Below, one piece after another: positions 45,716 to 55,492 of a stretch of 64,000 bases of DNA. Each line of letters opens with the position of its first letter. Positions within the stretch are counted from its first letter, which is position 1. Position numbers and translations under genes: made by a program. Location: positions 1,426,001 through 1,490,000 of the forward strand of contig NC_011740.1 in NCBI RefSeq assembly GCF_000026225.1. Direction: 5' to 3'. The notes beneath the pieces were generated by a model. It made no database searches, was not told the DNA's origin, and saw nothing but the letters and a program-made list of their open reading frames with translations. The DNA comes from Escherichia fergusonii ATCC 35469. Its GTDB lineage: Bacteria; Pseudomonadota; Gammaproteobacteria; Enterobacterales; Enterobacteriaceae.

Positions 45716-47098
45716 TTATCCCACCAGTATCCACGTCGCAGGAATAGCCGCGACTAACAGTAAACTAATCAGCACCATTTCCTGGCGGTTCAATACATTA
45801 TCATGGGTATGTGTTTTACGTGCGTACAGGAATACCAGAAGACCTGGAGCATACAACACAACAGATAACAGCAAATGCATTGGCCCGGAAGCATAGAGTA
45901 ACCATAAGCCATAAATGCATGCGCCGACACCTACAGCCTGATGTATTGGGCGAGTGGCAATTTTAAGTAAATAGGCACCGACCAGGAAATAGGGCACCAG
46001 AATCATCTCTGAAGCAATGGTCAACAATGTGTTGTAATCAGAACCGGTAAGCCAGATCAATACCAGCGATACTTGCACGCAAATGTTCGTCAACCATAAA
46101 GAGGCTGAAGGTGCTCCATTGGCGTTCTGACGAGCGAAAATACGAGGGAACGCTTTGTGAGTTGCAGCAAGAAACGGTACTTCGGCTGCCATAATCGTCC
46201 AGCTTAAATAAGCACCACAAACGGAGACGATTAACCCGGCGGCGATAATAACTTCACCCCATGGGCCCATCATTTTGACCAGCAGACCCGCCATTGATGG
46301 GTTACGCAACTCAGCCAGCTCCGGGCGAGCTACAACACCAAGCGAAAGTAACGTCACCAGTAAATAGACACCAAGCGCAGCAAGAACAGCCAGCAACGTG
46401 GCACGACCAACATCGCGTTTATTTCTTGCACGAGAGGAGACAACAACCGCGCCCTCAACCCCGATAAACACCCACAGCGTGATCAGCATGGTGTTTTTAA
46501 CCTGTTCCCAGACCGGAACGCCTAATTCAACGCCAGTAAAATCAAGGCTAAAAATATCCATGCGAAACATTAAAAATGCCAGCACGATAAATAAACCGAG
46601 CGGCAGAAGTTTTGCCAGTGTCGCGACCAGGTTGATAGTGGCAGCGGTTTGTACACCACGTAACACCAGAAAATGAACAACCCACAACAATAGCGAAGCA
46701 CCCACAATAGATTGCCAGGTGTTGCCATCACCGAACAGACGCAGTTCTGGGGTATCAGTAAAGAAGCTGAGTGCCGAGAAAACGATAACCAGATACGAGA
46801 CGTTGGCAACTACCGCACAAAGCCAGTAGCCCCATGCAGAACAGAAACCGATCAATTCTCCAAATCCTTCACGGGCATAAGTGAAGATGCCACCGTCAAG
46901 GTCAGGGCGAATTCTCGTTAATACCAACATGGCAAAGGCCAGTAACAGAATTCCGGCCCCGGTAATGGCCCAGCCGATGAGTAAGGCCGCCGGACTGGCA
47001 ACTGCCGCCATATTTTGCGGCAGGCTGAATACGCCAGCGCCAAGCATTGAGCTTAATACCAGCGCGGTGAGTGCGCTCAGTCCCAGTTTTTTTTCCAT
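45716..47098 (-). CDS. ydgI: APC-superfamily amino-acid antiporter YdgI (ArcD-like)
   Basis: Predicted basic amino-acid/ornithine-type antiporter. 460 aa with about 12 transmembrane segments. The N-terminal SSMLGAGVFSLP is the APC substrate-binding glycine motif. In K-12 it is also a predicted arginine/ornithine transporter without an arc operon nearby. No such operon was seen here. Confidence 0.93.
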   Translation of the reverse strand: MEKKLGLSALTALVLSSMLGAGVFSLPQNMAAVASPAALLIGWAITGAGILLLAFAMLVLTRIRPDLDGGIFTYAREGFGELIGFCSAWGYWLCAVVANVSYLVIVFSALSFFTDTPELRLFGDGNTWQSIVGASLLLWVVHFLVLRGVQTAATINLVATLAKLLPLGLFIVLAFLMFRMDIFSLDFTGVELGVPVWEQVKNTMLITLWVFIGVEGAVVVSSRARNKRDVGRATLLAVLAALGVYLLVTLLSLGVVARPELAELRNPSMAGLLVKMMGPWGEVIIAAGLIVSVCGAYLSWTIMAAEVPFLAATHKAFPRIFARQNANGAPSASLWLTNICVQVSLVLIWLTGSDYNTLLTIASEMILVPYFLVGAYLLKIATRPIHQAVGVGACIYGLWLLYASGPMHLLLSVVLYAPGLLVFLYARKTHTHDNVLNRQEMVLISLLLVAAIPATWILVG

Positions 47099-47244
47099 CG
47101 GTGTCCAGTCATCAAAACGAGTGAGTCAGAATAATTATTAGGGCAAAACGCATAAAAATGGTGAATGCCACTAAGGCGCGCGATTTTACGGGGAGAGTAG
47201 GGGCCATGCAATGGCTTAAGCAATATTTATCACTAAAAATGCGA

Positions 47245-47265
47245 AAGGCGGCACAAAGCCGCCTT
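47245..47265 (-). terminator. Rho-independent terminator of ydgH
   Basis: Stem AAGGCGGC / GCCGCCTT with a 5-nt loop, followed on the minus strand by TCGCATTTTT. It is 20 bp past the ydgH stop. Confidence 0.88.
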
Positions 47266-47285
47266 CAATTTATTACCTGTTGTGA

Positions 47286-48230
47286 TTATTTATACAGGTC
47301 AGCACTGATTGTCATGTTGTTACCACGTTCCTGCCACTGGCGAGTAATGTGGTAATACTTGGCACCTTTTTTCGCCGCACGCTTAGCAACCTGATAAGAA
47401 ATTTCAGTCATGTTGCCATAATTACCCGTGAATTTAATGCTGTCGAACGGCACCATCATTGCCGCTGTCGCTTTGTTCACTTCCTCGACTTTAGTGCCAT
47501 CCGGCAGCGTGACAGTGTAACGACCACCTTTCGATGATTGAGTCTCGAAGAACAGGCCAACATCTGAACCTGGAGAAGCATTGCTGGCTACCCCTGGAAT
47601 TTCAACTTTTTTCGCTGCTTCACCACCCGCGGCGATTGCTGCGCGTCCGGCCTCTGAATCAGCGGGGATGACATCCGCACTTTGTACTACACGTTTTTTC
47701 GCATCTTTTTTGTAGATAAATGCGGTAATACGCTGGTTGCCGCCCTGGTTGGCGTCAATCTGACGAACGATAAAAAAGGCGTATGCCCCTTTCGCTTTTG
47801 CCGCCTTCGTTACCGCCGCATTAACTTCTGGCTGGCTGCGGTAGAAACCCTGAACGGTGACAGTATCAAACGGTTCCAGCTGGACAGCCTGATCTTTCGG
47901 CAATTCAACGACACCATTAATGACGCGATTTTTCTCAACTTCAGCTTTCTGAGCATCGGCTTTATAGAGGTCTGCAACAACGCGCCAGTTACCGCTGTTG
48001 CCAAAATCAGAGGTATCAACAACATAAAAAGAGGCTGCGCCTTCTTTGTCTGCACGGCGGGAAACGGCTTTTACCGCATCGCCAATCGCGTTAAAACGAC
48101 CGGAAATTACTACACGATCATAAGGTTTTAATGCTGCCGCTTGCTCCGGCGTCAGTTCTGTCGCTGCATTTACAGAAAAAGCAGTCGCAGAAAGCAGTGC
48201 GGACGCCAGGAGTGTGTTCTTAAGCTTCAT
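47286..48230 (-). CDS. ydgH: Periplasmic DUF1471-repeat protein YdgH
   Basis: 314 aa, exported (signal peptide MKLKNTLLASALLSATAFSVNA cut after residue 22). It contains three BhsA/McbA-type DUF1471 domains (about 35-100, 115-185, 250-314), each ending in a Y/F-(Y/F)-(V/I)-x-R or R..ADLYK pattern. Single-domain relatives act in stress and biofilm responses. YdgH is linked to envelope homeostasis in E. coli. Confidence 0.93.
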   Translation of the reverse strand: MKLKNTLLASALLSATAFSVNAATELTPEQAAALKPYDRVVISGRFNAIGDAVKAVSRRADKEGAASFYVVDTSDFGNSGNWRVVADLYKADAQKAEVEKNRVINGVVELPKDQAVQLEPFDTVTVQGFYRSQPEVNAAVTKAAKAKGAYAFFIVRQIDANQGGNQRITAFIYKKDAKKRVVQSADVIPADSEAGRAAIAAGGEAAKKVEIPGVASNASPGSDVGLFFETQSSKGGRYTVTLPDGTKVEEVNKATAAMMVPFDSIKFTGNYGNMTEISYQVAKRAAKKGAKYYHITRQWQERGNNMTISADLYK

Positions 48231-48749
48231 AAAAATAATCCTTCGCCTTGCGCAAACCAGGTACTGGTATTGTTATTGACTAGAAACGTCGCTGATTATG
48301 GCATTTAAATTAGGTCAATGTCTGCGGTAATTTTCATTCCCCATGTAACAGTCAATCAGATACGCACTATCCTTTAGCCAGAAGTTTAAAAAACAGACAT
48401 TGCGTGGCAGAAACTTATGATCTACATAATTTTTATAAGTTAATTTAATGTTAACTAGGCGAATGCGGTGGAGATTAATCATGTTTTGCTATTGGCTATA
48501 AGAGAATTATCAGTTGTTGCCATGATATCTAAGGTCAATATCCCGCTTCAGATGCTGAATCGTTCAGATTTCGCCAATGCACGTATAAATACCCTGTTTT
48601 GCCGCTAGATCACTGACGCTATTTTCAGTAGCTTATAGCAAGTTTGTTACAGTTTTTTTCCGGGGTAATACATACCTCTAACGTAAGAGCGCTTTGGCCT
48701 TTTACGATCACTGACAAACCATCATCCAAAACCGATGGAAGGGAATATT
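48231..48749. other. 519-bp intergenic region between ydgH and pntA
   Basis: AT-rich, no credible coding frame. It must hold the divergent ydgH and pntA promoters. A good ribosome site (GGAAGGGAAT) precedes pntA. No repeat, hairpin cluster or recognisable operator was seen. Confidence 0.6.
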
Positions 48750-50279
48750 ATGCGAATTGGCATACCAAAAGAGCGGTTAACCAATGAAACCAGAGTCGCT
48801 GCAACACCAAAAACGGTTGAGCAGCTACTGAAACTAGGTTTCACCGTCGCAGTAGAGAGCGGCGCGGGTCAACTGGCAAGTTTTGACGATAAGGCATTTG
48901 AACACGCAGGGGCGGAAATAGTCGATGGCAACGCCATTTGGCAGTCAGAGATTATTCTCAAAGTAAACGCACCTGAAGATGAAGAAATTCCGCTACTCAA
49001 AGCGGGAACAACACTGGTTAGCTTCATCTGGCCTGCACAAAATCCTGAACTGATGCAAAAACTGGCGGAGCGCGACGTGACCGTCATGGCAATGGACTCT
49101 GTGCCACGTATCTCACGTGCGCAGTCGCTGGATGCATTAAGCTCAATGGCGAATATCGCGGGTTACCGCGCGATTGTCGAAGCCGCACATGAATTTGGCC
49201 GCTTCTTTACCGGGCAAATTACGGCTGCTGGGAAAGTGCCTCCGGCCAAAGTTATGGTCATTGGCGCTGGGGTTGCGGGCCTTGCGGCTATCGGCGCGGC
49301 TAACAGTTTGGGGGCGATTGTTCGCGCCTTTGACACCCGCCCGGAAGTAAAAGAACAAGTACAGAGTATGGGCGCCGAGTTCCTCGAGCTTGATTTCAAA
49401 GAGGAAGCAGGCAGTGGCGATGGTTATGCCAAAGTAATGTCTGAGGCGTTTATCAAAGCCGAAATGGAACTCTTTGCTGCTCAGGCAAAAGATGTCGATA
49501 TCATCGTTACTACCGCACTTATTCCTGGCAAGCCTGCACCAAAACTTATCACCCGTGAAATGGTTGACTCCATGAAATCGGGCAGTGTGATTGTCGATCT
49601 GGCGGCCCAGAACGGGGGTAACTGCGAATACACCGTACCAGGCGAAATTTATACTACTGAAAACGGCGTAAAAGTGATTGGCTACACCGATCTGCCAGGT
49701 CGCTTGCCGACCCAATCTTCACAGCTTTACGGTACTAACCTGGTCAACCTGCTGAAACTGCTTTGCAAAGAGAAAGACGGCAACATTACTGTTGATTTCG
49801 ATGATGTCGTGATTCGTGGTGTGACGGTGATCCGCGATGGAGAAATTACCTGGCCGGCACCACCGATTCAGGTTTCCGCTCAGCCACAGACAGCACCGAA
49901 AGCCGCGCCCCAACCAACGGAACCGGAAAAACCGGCTTCGCCATGGCGGAAATATGCCTTGATGGCTTTGGCCATTATTCTCTTTGGCTGGATGGCAGAT
50001 GTCGCGCCTAAAGAGTTCCTTGGTCACTTCACCGTTTTTGCCCTTGCATGTGTCGTTGGTTATTACGTGGTCTGGAACGTTTCTCACGCGTTACATACAC
50101 CGCTGATGTCTGTCACTAACGCAATTTCGGGGATTATTGTTGTCGGAGCATTGTTGCAAATAGGCCAGGGTGGCTGGGTTAGCTTCCTGAGCTTTATTGC
50201 GGTGCTTATCGCCAGCATTAATATTTTCGGTGGTTTCACTGTAACTCAGCGTATGCTGAAAATGTTCCGCAAAAATTAA
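48750..50279 (+). CDS. pntA: NAD(P) transhydrogenase alpha subunit
   Basis: Proton-translocating transhydrogenase, NAD(H)-binding half plus membrane helices. 509 aa from ATG 48750 (MRIGIPKERLTNETRVA). The nucleotide-binding motif VIGAGVAGLAAIGAANSLGA is at about 170-189. A proline-rich linker (about 375-405) precedes four C-terminal helices. The linker differs from K-12 (it lacks a Cys pair, CTC, that K-12 has). Confidence 0.97.
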   Translation: MRIGIPKERLTNETRVAATPKTVEQLLKLGFTVAVESGAGQLASFDDKAFEHAGAEIVDGNAIWQSEIILKVNAPEDEEIPLLKAGTTLVSFIWPAQNPELMQKLAERDVTVMAMDSVPRISRAQSLDALSSMANIAGYRAIVEAAHEFGRFFTGQITAAGKVPPAKVMVIGAGVAGLAAIGAANSLGAIVRAFDTRPEVKEQVQSMGAEFLELDFKEEAGSGDGYAKVMSEAFIKAEMELFAAQAKDVDIIVTTALIPGKPAPKLITREMVDSMKSGSVIVDLAAQNGGNCEYTVPGEIYTTENGVKVIGYTDLPGRLPTQSSQLYGTNLVNLLKLLCKEKDGNITVDFDDVVIRGVTVIRDGEITWPAPPIQVSAQPQTAPKAAPQPTEPEKPASPWRKYALMALAIILFGWMADVAPKEFLGHFTVFALACVVGYYVVWNVSHALHTPLMSVTNAISGIIVVGALLQIGQGGWVSFLSFIAVLIASINIFGGFTVTQRMLKMFRKN

Positions 50280-50289
50280 GGGGTAACAT

Positions 50290-51678
50290 ATGTCTGGAGG
50301 ATTAGTTACAGCTGCATACATTGTTGCCGCAATCCTGTTTATTTTTAGTCTGGCGGGGCTTTCAAAACACGAAACTTCGCAACGGGGAAATAACTTTGGT
50401 ATAGCCGGGATGGCGATAGCGTTAATCGCTACCATCTTTGGGCCGGATACAGGCAATGTTGCATGGATTCTGGTGGCGATGATCATCGGTGGTGCAATTG
50501 GTATCCGCCTGGCGAAAAAGGTTGAAATGACCGAGATGCCAGAACTGGTGGCGATTCTGCACAGCTTCGTAGGTCTGGCGGCGGTGCTGGTTGGTTTTAA
50601 CAGTTACCTGCATCATGATGCTGGCATGGAGCCAGTACTGGTCAATATTCACCTGACGGAGGTATTCCTCGGTATCTTTATCGGTGCGGTAACGTTCACC
50701 GGTTCGGTTGTGGCGTTCGGTAAATTGTGCGGAAAAATCTCCTCAAAACCGCTGATGCTACCAAATCGTCATAAAATGAACCTTGCGGCACTGGTTGTTT
50801 CCTTCCTGTTACTGCTTGTTTTCGTTCGCACCGAAAGTGTTGGTCTGCAAGTGTTGGCACTGCTGGTGATGACCGTGATCGCACTGGTATTTGGCTGGCA
50901 TTTAGTTGCATCTATCGGCGGGGCGGATATGCCTGTCGTAGTATCAATGCTCAACTCATACTCTGGTTGGGCTGCGGCAGCCGCAGGCTTTATGCTGAGT
51001 AACGACCTGTTAATTGTTACTGGTGCGCTGGTGGGGTCTTCTGGTGCCATCCTCTCTTACATTATGTGTAAGGCGATGAATCGCTCATTCATCAGCGTTA
51101 TCGCCGGTGGCTTTGGTACAGACGGAATCTCCACAGGTGATGATCAGGAAGTTGGTGAACATCGTGAAATCACTGCGGAAGAAACTGCTGAACTGCTGAA
51201 GAACTCACATTCAGTGATTATCACTCCAGGTTACGGCATGGCAGTGGCACAGGCTCAATATCCGGTAGCGGAAATCACGGAGAAACTGCGTGCCCGTGGC
51301 ATCAACGTGCGTTTTGGGATTCACCCGGTAGCAGGGCGTTTGCCTGGCCATATGAATGTGTTACTGGCAGAAGCGAAAGTGCCGTACGACATCGTGCTGG
51401 AAATGGACGAAATCAATGATGATTTTGCCGACACGGATACCGTACTGGTCATTGGTGCTAACGACACGGTTAACCCAGCGGCACAGGACGATCCTAAGAG
51501 TCCAATTGCCGGGATGCCAGTTCTCGAAGTGTGGAAAGCGCAAAACGTAATTGTCTTTAAACGTTCGATGAATACCGGTTATGCCGGGGTGCAAAACCCG
51601 CTGTTCTTTAAAGAAAATACTCATATGCTGTTTGGTGATGCTAAAGCCAGCGTGGATGCAATATTGAAAGCACTTTAA
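50290..51678 (+). CDS. pntB: NAD(P) transhydrogenase beta subunit
   Basis: 462 aa. About nine membrane helices (1-265) contain the proton-pathway His (ILHSFVGLAAV). The NADP(H)-binding domain at about 290-462 contains ITPGYGMAVAQAQ and NDTVNPAA. It begins 10 bp after pntA, with a ribosome site overlapping the pntA stop. Confidence 0.98.
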   Translation: MSGGLVTAAYIVAAILFIFSLAGLSKHETSQRGNNFGIAGMAIALIATIFGPDTGNVAWILVAMIIGGAIGIRLAKKVEMTEMPELVAILHSFVGLAAVLVGFNSYLHHDAGMEPVLVNIHLTEVFLGIFIGAVTFTGSVVAFGKLCGKISSKPLMLPNRHKMNLAALVVSFLLLLVFVRTESVGLQVLALLVMTVIALVFGWHLVASIGGADMPVVVSMLNSYSGWAAAAAGFMLSNDLLIVTGALVGSSGAILSYIMCKAMNRSFISVIAGGFGTDGISTGDDQEVGEHREITAEETAELLKNSHSVIITPGYGMAVAQAQYPVAEITEKLRARGINVRFGIHPVAGRLPGHMNVLLAEAKVPYDIVLEMDEINDDFADTDTVLVIGANDTVNPAAQDDPKSPIAGMPVLEVWKAQNVIVFKRSMNTGYAGVQNPLFFKENTHMLFGDAKASVDAILKAL

Positions 51679-51694
51679 GTAAACCTCAGTGCAC

Positions 51695-51721
51695 AACGGC
51701 CTCTTCGGGGGCCGTTTTTTT
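51695..51721 (+). terminator. Rho-independent terminator of pntAB
   Basis: Stem AACGGCC / GGCCGTT with a TCTTCGGG loop region followed by TTTTT, 17 bp after pntB. Confidence 0.92.
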
Positions 51722-51840
51722 AAGCTCATGTGATGTAAATACGCAGATTTAATTTTTGCTCTCATGAAATGCAGCTAAATTCTTAGCCTGTATTACGCTA
51801 TAAGTACTAGTCCTCGTCAGATAACGCATGAGACGTGAGA

Positions 51841-54003
51841 ATGGCTAACTGGCTGCACTGGCGTAATATACCAACTGCAAAAACGTTGTTTGTGATGATT
51901 TTTATCGCCGGGATCGGGTTAATCATCTCGGTTGTGGCATTACTTTATCTGTCGTTACATCTAATCAGCTCTAAAGCTAATGAGATTGATAATCGGCGTG
52001 CTGCATTATCCGTCGAAGGGGCAATACAGACTTCGGTATTTCGAGTGTCATCGTTAGTACTGGATAATGCCGTCTGGGACGAAGCAGTGAAAGAAACGTA
52101 TCGATCCGAACTTAATACTGACTGGTTATACAACACCTGGGGATCAGGTTTTAAAGTTAATAACCTTTATGACGGTACATTTGTCCTTAATGAAAATTTC
52201 GAGGTGCTCTGGGGGGCATTTCGCGGTGAAACGTTAAGGGGAAATGAACGCCATTTTTTTGGTAAAGGGATCGAAGCGTTAATTGATAAACATGCAGATG
52301 CGTTAAAAAACGGCAAAAATATCTATTCGGGGATCACCCGCACTCAGGCTGGAATTGCCTTTGTGGGCATCGGTTTGATTCGCCCTATGGCTGAAGCTTT
52401 CTCTTTTACACAGCCTTCTCGCCGCTATTTACTGATCACCCGGCATTTAAATAACAATATTCTGCACGCGTTGGGTAATACCTTTCAAATTGCCCATCTT
52501 TCATACAGCGAAAATGAACCTGGTACACCTCATATTCCGCTCACCAGTTCAGCCGGAGAATTATTAGGTTATCTCAGTTGGCAACCACGACTTCCTGGGG
52601 CTCAGGCAGCCGATGCGGCATCAAGTCAGATTACACAAATAGTGGCACTGGCATCGGCGCTCATTCTGTTATTTATATTGCTCAGCAGCGTGGGGCTATA
52701 CAAATTAGCCCACGGCGAACAGAAGGCGAGGCGGATTGCCCGCATTGACTGGTTGAGTCGTTTACCAAATCGTCGTGCTTTAATTGAAACACTGGAAGAT
52801 TTACGTAAACGTGGAGAATGTGATCTCAAAAGTGTTGTGTTTATTGATCTCGATGGCTTTAAAGACATCAATGATATCTACGGACATTATGTTGGCGATC
52901 AGTTGATCATCTCCCTTGCCCAGACGTTACAGGTATTAACACCGAAAGACGGAATGCTGGCGCGGATGGGCGGTGATGAGTTTGCGCTGATGATCGGCGG
53001 TAAAAAATCAGAGCAAATAGCGACGGAATTTGCAGATAAGGTAATGAAATATCTTAATAATCCTGTACAGCTGGGTGAGCGTTCTATTCACATTAGTGCC
53101 AGTATTGGTATTGCCAGTGGTTCACTGGTTGAATGCACCAGTTCGGAGTTATTTCGTCGGGCGGATATCGCTATGTATCACGCGAAAGCAACGGGCAAAG
53201 GGCGCATTACGCATTACGATGCTGAACTCAATAGCGCTCGGGAACGGCAACTGACAATCGAGAACGATATTCGACTGGGGCTGGAAAGAAATGAATTTGA
53301 CGTCTGGTATCAGCCAATCGTCGATGCCCGCACACAGTTAATGGTGGGGGTTGAAGGGCTGGTTCGCTGGAAGCGACGTCCTGCAGGAGAACTTCGTCCA
53401 GATGATTTTATCCCTGTTGCCGAAACAAGTGGTCTCATTGACGCTCTGGGGCAATTCGTATTACGCCGAGCCTGTTATGATCTTCATCCTCTGAGTGAGC
53501 TTAAACTGTCGGTAAATATCTCCCCGGCACAGTTTCGTGATCCCGAATTTGAAGACAAAGTCGCCGGCGTCTTAAACGAAACATGTTTCCCGGCCTCCCG
53601 TTTACAACTGGAAGTCACTGAAACCTACGTTCTGGAGAATCCAGACCGCGCGAAATCAGCAATTGCTAACCTGAAAGCACTGGGTACAGCTATTGCTCTG
53701 GATGATTTTGGCACTGGATATTCCAGTATTGGGTATTTGCGGCGATTTAATTTCGATGCCATCAAAATTGATAAATCTCTGGCTGGACTGGTGGATAATG
53801 ACGATCAGGCTGCGGCACTGGTTAGCGGAACGGTACGTATTGCCAGTGCGTTAGGCATGTTGGTGACTGCGGAAGGCGTGGAGACAGAGAAACAGATGAA
53901 ACTATTACGCCTGGCTGGCTGCGACCGTTTACAGGGCTTTTATTTCAGCCAGCCGATGCCGATAGAATCACTGATGCAATTACGCCAGCAGCGTCATTGC
54001 TGA
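51841..54003 (+). CDS. CHASE4-type sensor with GGDEF and EAL domains (c-di-GMP turnover)
   Basis: 720 aa from ATG 51841 (a GTG lies 6 bp earlier). A membrane helix at about 14-40 precedes a periplasmic CHASE4-like sensor (DNAVWDEAV, WLYNTWGSGF) at about 55-225. A second helix is at about 265-288. The GGDEF domain has FIDLDGFKDIND and an intact MGGDEF (about 377), with no RxxD inhibitory site before it. The EAL domain has EGLVR, NISPAQFRD, EVTET, DDFGTGYSS and AEGVE, so its catalytic set looks complete. It sits where K-12 has tqsA-mdtJI. Its stop overlaps ydgD by 10 bp. Net activity cannot be told from sequence. Confidence 0.92.
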   Translation: MANWLHWRNIPTAKTLFVMIFIAGIGLIISVVALLYLSLHLISSKANEIDNRRAALSVEGAIQTSVFRVSSLVLDNAVWDEAVKETYRSELNTDWLYNTWGSGFKVNNLYDGTFVLNENFEVLWGAFRGETLRGNERHFFGKGIEALIDKHADALKNGKNIYSGITRTQAGIAFVGIGLIRPMAEAFSFTQPSRRYLLITRHLNNNILHALGNTFQIAHLSYSENEPGTPHIPLTSSAGELLGYLSWQPRLPGAQAADAASSQITQIVALASALILLFILLSSVGLYKLAHGEQKARRIARIDWLSRLPNRRALIETLEDLRKRGECDLKSVVFIDLDGFKDINDIYGHYVGDQLIISLAQTLQVLTPKDGMLARMGGDEFALMIGGKKSEQIATEFADKVMKYLNNPVQLGERSIHISASIGIASGSLVECTSSELFRRADIAMYHAKATGKGRITHYDAELNSARERQLTIENDIRLGLERNEFDVWYQPIVDARTQLMVGVEGLVRWKRRPAGELRPDDFIPVAETSGLIDALGQFVLRRACYDLHPLSELKLSVNISPAQFRDPEFEDKVAGVLNETCFPASRLQLEVTETYVLENPDRAKSAIANLKALGTAIALDDFGTGYSSIGYLRRFNFDAIKIDKSLAGLVDNDDQAAALVSGTVRIASALGMLVTAEGVETEKQMKLLRLAGCDRLQGFYFSQPMPIESLMQLRQQRHC

Positions 54004-54815
54004 GCCAGAGCCTGTAATTTTTCACGAAATCCGGTGACTGAAATAGCGCGATTGTCTGCACGCCAGCGATCTTTTGCCGCTGGTGCCGAACTTTGTACGC
54101 CGATAACCTGCCAGCCATCATCCGTATGCAACATCAAGGGGGAACCGCTGTCACCAGGAAGCGTATCGCACTGATGAGACATCACAGACGTTTGCGCCCA
54201 CCCGGTGATCACACAATCCTGATGTGCGTAGAGCGAATCAAGATGATCTTCCGGGTAACCTGATTGCGTTACCTTGCGATCTGCAGCTTTTAAAGCTGCG
54301 GTCAGTGCGGCTTTATCACCAGAAAAAAGTGGCAAAGGCGTGATACCGGAAGGCGGATAACGAAGCACGATCAAGCCAAAATCCCATGGAGCTGCTGCAG
54401 GCGGTACAATCCAGCCATCACCATCTGCTTTCAGTCGTTTACCAAGCCCCGGATCAACCCGACCTTCAATACCATGAATTTCATAGCGCCATACCCCTTT
54501 ACTGGAAATAAACCGTAGGGCGACAGGTTTATCCAGTTTGCCACCGGGAGGCGTCAGTAAACAGTGTCCGGCAGTGAGAGCCAGATTTGGCGCAATAAGC
54601 GTTGCGGTACACAGATTTCCACTGGCGGTTTCCAGCTGACCAATGGCATCCCAGGGCGATTTGCCCGGAGCATTAACCGGAACGCGATCATCCTGACCAA
54701 AAAAAAGGGTTTTAACCTCATCCGCATTCGTTGTGGTGGCAGCAGCCTCGTTGGCAACATAATTCATCGCAGTAAGACAAACAGATCCCAGCAATACAGC
54801 AACGGTTTTACGCAT
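53994..54815 (-). CDS. ydgD: Exported trypsin-like serine endopeptidase YdgD
   Basis: 273 aa. A signal peptide (MRKTVAVLLGSVCLTAMNYV..) is followed by an S1-family fold. The catalytic triad is visible as LTAGHCL (His), WDFGLIV (Asp) and PGDSGSPL (Ser). Paired Cys residues flank the triad. In K-12, a predicted periplasmic protease; substrate unknown. Confidence 0.93.
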   Translation of the reverse strand: MRKTVAVLLGSVCLTAMNYVANEAAATTTNADEVKTLFFGQDDRVPVNAPGKSPWDAIGQLETASGNLCTATLIAPNLALTAGHCLLTPPGGKLDKPVALRFISSKGVWRYEIHGIEGRVDPGLGKRLKADGDGWIVPPAAAPWDFGLIVLRYPPSGITPLPLFSGDKAALTAALKAADRKVTQSGYPEDHLDSLYAHQDCVITGWAQTSVMSHQCDTLPGDSGSPLMLHTDDGWQVIGVQSSAPAAKDRWRADNRAISVTGFREKLQALAQQ

Positions 54816-54920
54816 AGTTCACTCTGATGGGGAATTATGATTATGAAAGCTATACCCTTGCTATTAACTATATACGGGACACAAAGATAGTGGTAATAAA
54901 ATCAGACAACTACGCGTAGA

Positions 54921-55001
54921 TTAGAAAAGATAAAACCGGGCGGCAACTATTGCACATAATATAAGTCCGATGAGAATGATCTCAAAGCGATACTGACCCA
55001 C
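54921..55001 (-). CDS. ydgU: Small membrane protein YdgU
   Basis: 26-aa protein starting with GTG at 55001: (M)GQYRFEIILIGLILC.. and ending AARFYLF. It has a single hydrophobic helix. It closely matches K-12 YdgU (27 aa annotated between ydgD and asr) in sequence and place. The ribosome site GGAGGTGACC is unusually strong, which supports the non-ATG start. Confidence 0.88.
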   Translation of the reverse strand: MGQYRFEIILIGLILCAIVAARFYLF

Positions 55002-55040
55002 TTTGGTCACCTCCACGGTAACGGGTGAATGCTCAACAAT

Positions 55041-55076
55041 CGCTAATATGGCACGACGAAGCGTGCCATATTAGCG
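55041..55076 (-). terminator. Long hairpin after asr
   Basis: A near-perfect 15-bp stem (CGCTAATATGGCACG with its complement) and a 6-nt loop, 8 bp beyond the asr stop. The following T-tract is short. ydgU lies just downstream on the same strand, so read-through from asr could feed ydgU. Confidence 0.8.
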
Positions 55077-55084
55077 AATAAAAA

Positions 55085-55396
55085 TTACGCTGCAGGCTGA
55101 GTAGCAGGTTGTGTTGCTGGTTTAGCCGTTTGCTGATGATGTTTTTTGGTGTGTTTTTTAGCCGCCTGAGCTTTTTGCTCTGGTGCTTTTTGCACGCTTG
55201 TCGCTTTCGCTTTTTTGTGATGTTTTTTAGCAGCTTGTGCTTTCTGTTCTGGTACTTTTTGTGTTACAGCCTGATGATGTTTTTTGTGCATGGTTTTTGC
55301 CGGGGCTGTTGTGGTTGCAGTCTGAGCAGCAAACACAGCGGATGAAAGACCCATAGTGGCTACAACCAGCAGAGCTAATACTTTTTTCATCTTCAT
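55085..55396 (-). CDS. asr: Acid-shock protein Asr
   Basis: 103-aa exported basic protein strongly induced at low pH. A signal peptide (MKKVLALLVVATMGLSSAVFA, after an initial MK) precedes a mature part rich in Lys, His, Gln and Ala. The unit APEQKAQAAKKH recurs, with a related VPEQKAQAAKKH before it. Function proposed as a periplasmic proton buffer or chaperone. An RstA-box-like site lies about 97 bp upstream. Confidence 0.95.
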   Translation of the reverse strand: MKMKKVLALLVVATMGLSSAVFAAQTATTTAPAKTMHKKHHQAVTQKVPEQKAQAAKKHHKKAKATSVQKAPEQKAQAAKKHTKKHHQQTAKPATQPATQPAA

Positions 55397-55492
55397 TCCC
55401 TCAATTCTGTTTTACAGGTAACCTCAAAGTGAGGCCGTGAAATAACTCTACTGCGGGAAATCAATTCCTTCCGTGAGAGAATGGTTTCGGCG

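Noticed and set aside
48231..48749. Search for an RNA gene or small ORF upstream of pntA
   Set aside because: No hairpin with T-tract, no ribosome-site-preceded frame and no known family pattern was seen.
49143..49715. 190-codon minus-strand frame inside pntA
   Set aside because: Shadow of a highly conserved gene; composition and lack of motifs do not support coding.
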